The notes under the pieces: model-generated
What the model was told of the DNA's origin: nothing
Databases searched by the model: none
The model's input: the letters and a program-made list of their open reading frames with translations, nothing else
Translations under genes and position numbers: made by a program
Source of the DNA: JBAZKV01 sp964443545
GTDB taxonomy: Bacteria > Margulisbacteria > WOR-1 > JAKLHX01 > JBAZKV01
NCBI GenBank assembly: GCA_964443545.1
Contig: CAYUCV010000039.1
Location: 1 to 10,442, forward strand
DNA length: 10,442 bases
Direction of reading: 5' to 3'
In this document: positions 5,873 through 10,442 of the stretch, piece after piece
Numbering within the stretch: the first letter of the stretch is position 1
How the letters are laid out: each line of letters begins with the position of its first letter

Positions 5873-7225
5873 TCTTCCTGCCTCTATAAGACCCGCCACT
5901 TTTGGAGCAGCATCAGCCTCGCAGTAAATGCGCAGCAGCGGCTCGGTACCCGAAGCCCTGAAGAGTATCCAGGAACCGTCTCCAAAAATGAGTTTGGTCC
6001 CGTCAAGCCGCCGAACCTCTTTGACCTTTGAAGTTGCCAGCTCTGCCGGAGGGGATTTTTCCAAAAGCCCGACAAGCCTCTGCTTTTTTTCTTCTTCAAG
6101 CTGCAGATCAAGCCTGTCATAGAAGAACAGTCCGAATTCTTTGGAAATATCGTCAAGGATGCGGTCCAGCGGCTTCTTTTTTACTGCCATCAGTTCGGTA
6201 AGCAGCATAGCGGCCAGAACGCCGTCCCTTTCGGGAAGATAGCCCTTTATGCCCATGCCGCCGCTTTCTTCGCCTCCCATCAGGATATCCTCTTTCATCA
6301 TGAGGTCCGCAATATACTTGAAGCCTATCGGCGTCTCAAAGACCTTAAGGCCGTACCTATCTGCCATGCGGTCTATAAGGCGGCTCAGATTAAAGGTTTT
6401 TACTATACTGCCGCTCATCTTTTTGTTCTCTACCAGATGGTAAAGCAGCAGGGCATAGACCTGATGGGTATTTATAAAGGCACCTCCAGAGCCGCAGGCC
6501 GCCAGCCGGTCGGCGTCCCCGTCAAGTGCTATTCCCGACAGTCTTGTCTGTCTGCATGTCTTTTTAAGGAGGGGAAGGTTTTTTTCTATGGGCTCGGGAT
6601 TTATGCCGCCGAATGTAGGGTCAATTCCGGAGTTAAGCTCTATAACTTCGGCGGAGCCATCGAGCGCCGCCCTAAGATATCCGCTTCCGCTGCCGTGCAT
6701 GGGATCACAGATCAATTTGATGCCTGACGAAGCGATCAGTTCAAGGTCAACAAAGGACCGGACTTTTTTTAGATAATCCAGACGCGGATCAAAAGTTGAT
6801 ATTTTGCCAGTTTCTTTACTTCCTGAAGGATCAGAACCAAGCAGGGATTCCACTTTTTTTGTCGTATCCAGCCGGGCCGAACCTCCGTAAGGCTCTTTTA
6901 TCTTAAAGCCGTTCCACTGCGGGGGATTATGGCTGGCCGTTATCATGACGCCTGCGGCAGCCTTATTGAGCACGACATGGAAAGAAACGGCCGGAGTGGG
7001 GCAGGACCTGTCGCAGAGCAGCACTTGAAGTCCCGCTTCCGCAATAGCCTCGGCCGCGCATGAGGCAAACTCAAAAGAAAGGAACCTGTTATCATAACCT
7101 ATGACAACGGGTCCGGCCTGTCCAGAATAAGCCGCGGCAAAGGCCAGAGCTGCGGTTCTTACATTGTCAAAGGTAAAATCCCTTGCGATCTCAGCTCTCC
7201 AGCCGTCGGTACCGAACTTTATCAC
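5852..7225 (-). CDS. Phosphoglucomutase/phosphomannomutase (alpha-D-phosphohexomutase family)
   Basis: A cytoplasmic enzyme moving phosphate between C6 and C1 of hexose phosphates, feeding nucleotide-sugar synthesis. The 457-aa length is normal. Motifs in order are FGTDGWRA (4-11), the phosphoserine loop TASHNPP with S98 as the phospho-acceptor, the Mg-binding DGDADR (235-240), the sugar-specificity loop GGEESGG (317-323) and the phosphate-binding RASGTEP (423-429). The GEESGG form fits glucose/mannose phosphate. FGTDGWR rather than FGTDGVRG argues against GlmM, but specificity cannot be settled from sequence. The start is GTG 7225, overlapping the upstream PBP stop (TAGTG) behind a strong AGGAGG, so it is translated in the PBP operon. 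Its 3' end overlaps the convergent parvulin gene by 21 nt. Confidence 0.92.
   Translation of the reverse strand: MIKFGTDGWRAEIARDFTFDNVRTAALAFAAAYSGQAGPVVIGYDNRFLSFEFASCAAEAIAEAGLQVLLCDRSCPTPAVSFHVVLNKAAAGVMITASHNPPQWNGFKIKEPYGGSARLDTTKKVESLLGSDPSGSKETGKISTFDPRLDYLKKVRSFVDLELIASSGIKLICDPMHGSGSGYLRAALDGSAEVIELNSGIDPTFGGINPEPIEKNLPLLKKTCRQTRLSGIALDGDADRLAACGSGGAFINTHQVYALLLYHLVENKKMSGSIVKTFNLSRLIDRMADRYGLKVFETPIGFKYIADLMMKEDILMGGEESGGMGIKGYLPERDGVLAAMLLTELMAVKKKPLDRILDDISKEFGLFFYDRLDLQLEEEKKQRLVGLLEKSPPAELATSKVKEVRRLDGTKLIFGDGSWILFRASGTEPLLRIYCEADAAPKVAGLIEAGRSFCLNG
5861..5884. other. Small inverted repeat at the convergent gene junction
   Basis: GAGGCA (5861-5866) and TGCCTC (5879-5884) form a 6-bp stem with a 12-nt loop over the tail-to-tail junction. 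Neither side is followed by a T-run, so at best it is a weak bidirectional pause or end-protection structure, and it may be chance. Confidence 0.25.
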
Positions 7226-9297
7226 TAGAAGGCCTCCTGATTAAAATCATATTCGATATCCTGTATGGTCTCTTCCTCTACTTCTGATCCTTCCTCTTTT
7301 GGCAGAGCCGGAGCGGAGTGTGAAGGACATTGTCTCGATGGTTCTTTGCCTCTCCAGAAGGTCGCTGTCCTTATCTTTGCGGAAGGGCAGTTTGGCCCTG
7401 CCAGCTGCCCGCTGACCGTGCAGATCCTTACCCTGACCAGCCCGGATGGCTCGGCAAAATCCTGAGGAGGAGTATTGACCAGGACTTTTGTCATATAATC
7501 CTTCCACATTCTGGGACAGACCGCGACCTCAGCGACCCCTTTCATGGAAGAATTGTTGTCGTTTCCGACCCACACTCCGGTGACAAGCTGAGGCACAAAA
7601 CCTATGAACCAGGCATCACGGAAGCGTTCCGAAGTGCCTGTCTTGGCGGCCGCGGGCCGCCCTAGTGCGGCTTTTCTGCCGGTTCCCGAAGTAATAACGC
7701 CTTTCATCATATCTACCATGACCGAAGCAACCCCGGGATCAAGGACCTGTACCGCCCTGGGTTCTGCTTCCTCAATGGTCTTTCCGTCCCTGTCAACTAC
7801 TTTTTCTATCGCATAAGGCTCAAGCCGCAAACCGTTTGCCGCAAAGACCCCGTAAGCGGAGGTCATCTCAAGAAGCGAAACATCCGAAGTCCCCAGGGCA
7901 AGGGAAAGAGTATCGGTCAAAGGAGATGTGATGCCAAGTCTTCTTGCCAGATTTGCGGCGTTCTGCGGTCCTGCCTTCTGGATCAGCTTAATTGAAGGTA
8001 TGTTCAAAGAGTTTTCAAGCGCATATCTGACAGTGACATTCCCTCTGAATCTTCTGTCAAAGTTCATCGGCTTCCATTTTCCGTCGGGATGGTCCTTGTC
8101 GGGGAACACATCAAAGGACATGGGACTGTCGCTTATGACCTCTCCCGGGGAAACGCCTTTTTCCATAGCAGCAGCATAGATAAAAGGCTTGAACGAGGAA
8201 CCGGGGGACCTTTTTGCCTGAGCCGCCCGGTTGAACTCGCTCTTGTCAAAATTATACCCTCCCACCATCGCAAGGATCCTTCCAGTATTGGGGTCAATGG
8301 ATACCAGCGCGCCCTGCGAAAACTGGTACTTGATGCCTTCGGTATTGATAAAGCCGGAGACCGTTTCTTCCGCGGCTTTCTGAAGAGGGATGGAAAGCGT
8401 AGTATAGACCCTGAGCCCTCCTTTGTAGACAATGTCCCTGCCGTAATCCGCCACAAGTTTATTTATGACAAAGGAGGTAAAATAGGGGGCGGTGAACTTG
8501 TATTTATTGAGCTTGTTCATTGACAAAGCAACAGGTTCAACTTCCGCTGCTTTTTTCTGCTTTTCGGAGATCATACCCAGGTCCTTCATCTTGGAAAGTA
8601 CCAGGGACCTTCTTTTAACAGCAAGATCAAAGTTCTTGTACGGAGAATACGCCTCGGGAGCGCCCAGGATCCCAGACATCATGGCGGCCTCTGCCAGGGT
8701 AAGAGCATCGGCATGTTTTCCAAAAAACATTTCGGAGGCCGCTTCGGCCCCGTAGGTGTTGTGCCCCCAGTAGACCTGATTGAGGTACATCTCAAGTATC
8801 TCTTCCTTGGTGTAGAGTTTTTCTATCTGCATGGCAAGAAAGGCTTCGGATACTTTTCTTGAAGCGGTCTTTTGGGTGGACAAGAACACGGTCCTGGCCA
8901 GCTGCTGAGTTATTGTACTGCCTCCCTGCACAACTTTGCCGCTGAACAGATTGACCAGAGCGGCCCTTGCTATTGCCTTAAGAGAGATACCCTTGTGGCG
9001 GTAAAAGTCATTGTCTTCGGAGGCGATCACAGCTTTCTGCAGGTTGGAAGATATCTTGTTTAAAGGGACCACTATCCTGTTCTCTTCGCCGTGAATGGTG
9101 CCAAGGACCGCGCCGTCGGAAGAATATATTATGGTAGCCTCGAACGGCGTATGGCTGCTTAACCTTGAAACATCAGGCAGTTGCGCGGATAGGCGGCCTA
9201 TTATCAGGACCAGAGCAGCAGCAGAAGCAAGCATTACTATCAGAAGGTTCTTCCCGAGAGTACCTGCTTTTTTTTGCTTTTTTCTTTTTCCCGCCAT
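7225..9297 (-). CDS. mrcA: Class A penicillin-binding protein (PBP1A-type glycosyltransferase/transpeptidase)
   Basis: A bifunctional wall synthase that polymerises lipid II and cross-links stem peptides outside the membrane; 690 aa from ATG 9297. A basic cytoplasmic tail (MAGKRKKQKK) precedes one TM segment, about 16-34. The GT51 domain shows SEDNDFYRHKG with catalytic E94, GGSTITQQLARTVFL (125-139) and KEEILEMYLNQVYWG (164-178). The transpeptidase has SSFK with nucleophile S367, SLN (430-432) and KTGT (552-555). A C-terminal stretch with three spaced cysteines (CTVSGQLAGPNC, then QCPSHS) is usual for PBP1A proteins, and an acidic tail ends the protein. The frame stays open upstream to 9465, but that would invade pyk and bury the promoter; ATG 9297 gives the normal N-terminus. 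No Shine-Dalgarno precedes it (see promoter). It is the first gene of the leftward pair with the mutase. Confidence 0.95.
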   Translation of the reverse strand: MAGKRKKQKKAGTLGKNLLIVMLASAAALVLIIGRLSAQLPDVSRLSSHTPFEATIIYSSDGAVLGTIHGEENRIVVPLNKISSNLQKAVIASEDNDFYRHKGISLKAIARAALVNLFSGKVVQGGSTITQQLARTVFLSTQKTASRKVSEAFLAMQIEKLYTKEEILEMYLNQVYWGHNTYGAEAASEMFFGKHADALTLAEAAMMSGILGAPEAYSPYKNFDLAVKRRSLVLSKMKDLGMISEKQKKAAEVEPVALSMNKLNKYKFTAPYFTSFVINKLVADYGRDIVYKGGLRVYTTLSIPLQKAAEETVSGFINTEGIKYQFSQGALVSIDPNTGRILAMVGGYNFDKSEFNRAAQAKRSPGSSFKPFIYAAAMEKGVSPGEVISDSPMSFDVFPDKDHPDGKWKPMNFDRRFRGNVTVRYALENSLNIPSIKLIQKAGPQNAANLARRLGITSPLTDTLSLALGTSDVSLLEMTSAYGVFAANGLRLEPYAIEKVVDRDGKTIEEAEPRAVQVLDPGVASVMVDMMKGVITSGTGRKAALGRPAAAKTGTSERFRDAWFIGFVPQLVTGVWVGNDNNSSMKGVAEVAVCPRMWKDYMTKVLVNTPPQDFAEPSGLVRVRICTVSGQLAGPNCPSAKIRTATFWRGKEPSRQCPSHSAPALPKEEGSEVEEETIQDIEYDFNQEAF
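7233..7238 (-). promoter_or_regulatory. Strong Shine-Dalgarno for the mutase GTG start
   Basis: On the minus strand AGGAGG lies 7 nt before GTG 7225, within the last codons of the PBP gene. It decides the GTG start and contrasts with the absence of any RBS in front of the PBP gene itself. Confidence 0.75.
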
Positions 9298-9303
9298 AAT
9301 GCA

Positions 9304-9312
9304 ATTATAGCA
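9304..9312 (-). promoter_or_regulatory. Extended -10 promoter of the PBP-mutase operon, leaderless
   Basis: On the minus strand TGCTATAAT is followed by just TGCATT and then the ATG at 9297. A start about 7 nt after the -10 falls on the A of ATG, so the mRNA should be leaderless. There is no -35-like hexamer at 16-18 bp and no Shine-Dalgarno. It sits back-to-back with the pyk promoter. Confidence 0.65.
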
Positions 9313-9327
9313 ATTTGTCCGCCTCAA

Positions 9328-9336
9328 TGATATAAT
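9328..9336 (+). promoter_or_regulatory. Extended -10 promoter of pyk, nearly leaderless
   Basis: TGATATAAT lies 9 nt upstream of ATG 9346. A start about 7 nt downstream falls around 9343, leaving roughly 0-3 nt of leader. No -35 and no Shine-Dalgarno are visible. The two -10 elements are 21 bp apart and face away from each other, so polymerase footprints must overlap. Confidence 0.65.
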
Positions 9337-9345
9337 TATTGTGTT

Positions 9346-10442
9346 ATGAGCAGAACAAGGATAATAGCGACCGTAGGCCCGTCCTGCGACACAAAAGAAA
9401 AGCTTTCCGCCCTGGTAAAGGCGGGAGTGGACCTCTTCAGGCTCAATATGTCCCACGAAGACCATTCCGGCGCATCAAAGGTGATTTCCCAGATAAGGAA
9501 GAACGATCCTCAAACCGGTATCCTTATGGACCTGCAGGGTCCCAGGATAAGGACAGGCAGGCTTAAGGAAAAATGCGTAGCTCTCAAAAAAGGCGCTGAG
9601 TTCATCATCACTTCAAAACAGATCGAGGGCAACGATTCCATGGTCTCGGTGGATTTTAAGGGGCTTCCTCAGGAAGTAAAGGCGGGACAGCAGATCCTTA
9701 TAGATAACGGTCTTATAGAGTTGAAAGTGGTCAAAGTGGAAGGCTCCGACATTCACTGCAAAGTGTCCTCTGGGGGTTCTCTCGGAGAACACAAAGGCGT
9801 AAATGTTCCGGGAACATCTATTTTTAAAAAATCCCTGACAGAAAAAGACCTGTCCGACATGTCGCTTGCCGTCAAAGAAAAAGTGGACTATATAGCGCTG
9901 TCATTTGTAAAGACCTCGGATGACATACTTGAGGCAAAAAAACTGATAGAAGGGCTGGGAGCTTCTATCCCCGTCATTGCAAAGATAGAGAACGCCGAGG
10001 CCGTTTCCAGGATAGACTCTATAATAAATGTTGCTGATGCGATCATGGTGGCAAGAGGCGACCTTGGAGTAGAGCTTGCCCCGGAAGAAGTCCCGATGAT
10101 ACAAAAGGCCATCATAACCAAATGCGCCAGGGCGGGCAAACCTGTCATAGTGGCAAGCCAGATGCTGGAGTCCATGGTGGAGAACACCAGGCCCACCAGG
10201 GCCGAGACCACCGATGTGGCCAACGCCATCATCGACGGAGCCGATGCCCTGATGCTTTCCGAAGAAACTGCCAGCGGGCTTCATCCCGCGGAGGCCGCTA
10301 AAATGATGACAAGACTTATTGACAAGGTTGAAGGGGAATGCGTGATACAAAGGCATATAAAGAAAGAGGACATAAAGAAGAACATAGCCTTTGCTGTATC
10401 GCATTCGGCCTATCATGTCTGCGAGGACCTTGATGCCAGGGC
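9346..10442 (+). CDS. pyk: Pyruvate kinase (3' end outside window)
   Basis: Catalyses phosphoenolpyruvate plus ADP to pyruvate plus ATP, the last step of glycolysis. The first 365 codons are present and the frame is still open at the right edge. Visible are RIIATVGPS (5-13), FRLNMSH (31-37), DLQGPRIRTG (62-71, start of the B domain, about 71-155), IAKIENAEA with the catalytic lysine K213, VARGDLGVE (235-243), the QMLESMVENTRPTRAE stretch (272-287) and MLSEETASG (303-311, where many homologues have LSGETA). All main PEP- and metal-binding positions look intact. The start of the C-terminal regulatory domain is visible (KKNIAFAVSHSAYHVCED), but its effector site is not. ATG 9346 is forced: an in-frame TGA lies at 9328-9330 and the next Met is in the conserved core. 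No neighbour relation beyond the divergent PBP operon can be seen. Confidence 0.96.
   Translation, partial: MSRTRIIATVGPSCDTKEKLSALVKAGVDLFRLNMSHEDHSGASKVISQIRKNDPQTGILMDLQGPRIRTGRLKEKCVALKKGAEFIITSKQIEGNDSMVSVDFKGLPQEVKAGQQILIDNGLIELKVVKVEGSDIHCKVSSGGSLGEHKGVNVPGTSIFKKSLTEKDLSDMSLAVKEKVDYIALSFVKTSDDILEAKKLIEGLGASIPVIAKIENAEAVSRIDSIINVADAIMVARGDLGVELAPEEVPMIQKAIITKCARAGKPVIVASQMLESMVENTRPTRAETTDVANAIIDGADALMLSEETASGLHPAEAAKMMTRLIDKVEGECVIQRHIKKEDIKKNIAFAVSHSAYHVCEDLDAR

Noticed and set aside
8089..8523. 144-codon antisense open frame inside the PBP gene
   Set aside because: It lies opposite conserved transpeptidase codons, has no recognisable domain or promoter, and explains nothing the PBP gene does not.
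9298..9465. N-terminal extension of the PBP upstream of ATG 9297
   Set aside because: The extra 56 residues are Cys/His/Tyr-rich, unlike any PBP N-terminus, lie antisense to conserved pyruvate kinase codons and would swallow both promoters.

Overview
The window is a compact bacterial chromosome segment with seven protein genes, two of them cut by the window edges. There are no RNA genes, CRISPR arrays or recognisable transposases. The peptidoglycan, FtsEX, GlyA and pyruvate kinase sequences are bacterial in character. Base composition looks close to balanced by eye, and AUA (Ile) and AGG (Arg) codons are frequent. Together with gene order unlike the model organisms, this suggests an uncultivated candidate-phylum bacterium, something like Margulisbacteria/WOR-1, Omnitrophota or Elusimicrobiota. 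That placement is a low-confidence impression, not a measurement.

Left part (1-1664): the 3' end of a large surface or secreted protein with a ZU5-like segment, two carboxypeptidase-regulatory-like beta domains and a terminal jelly-roll domain. Its last 19 codons and its stop lie inside a palindrome-rich, MITE-like element of about 116 bp (1516-1631). An extended -10 promoter for the next operon begins one base after the element ends.

Centre (1665-5872): a tightly coupled rightward operon, glyA - ftsE - ftsX - membrane-anchored parvulin with a helical C-terminus. Successive genes overlap by 4, 11 and 1 nt. It joins one-carbon metabolism to the divisome ABC complex and to an extracytoplasmic foldase. 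The slot after ftsX, which in several lineages holds a cell-wall hydrolase or its activator, here holds the foldase.

Right part (5852-9297, leftward): a class A penicillin-binding protein followed by a phosphoglucomutase/phosphomannomutase that overlaps it by 1 nt. The mutase runs tail-to-tail into the parvulin gene with a 21-bp overlap of the two coding ends. A 48-bp gap (9298-9345) separates the PBP gene from a divergent pyruvate kinase gene, which runs off the right edge.

The three promoters I can support (glyA, PBP, pyk) share the extended -10 form TGNTATAAT with no recognisable -35. For the PBP and pyk genes the -10 sits only 6 and 9 nt from the start codon and there is no Shine-Dalgarno, so both mRNAs are predicted to be leaderless or nearly so. 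Three operon-internal genes (ftsX, the parvulin gene and the mutase) carry clear Shine-Dalgarno sequences. I see no undescribed enzymatic or defence system. The most unusual items are the repeat-derived protein tail, the back-to-back leaderless promoters, and the ftsEX-parvulin-TPR arrangement.
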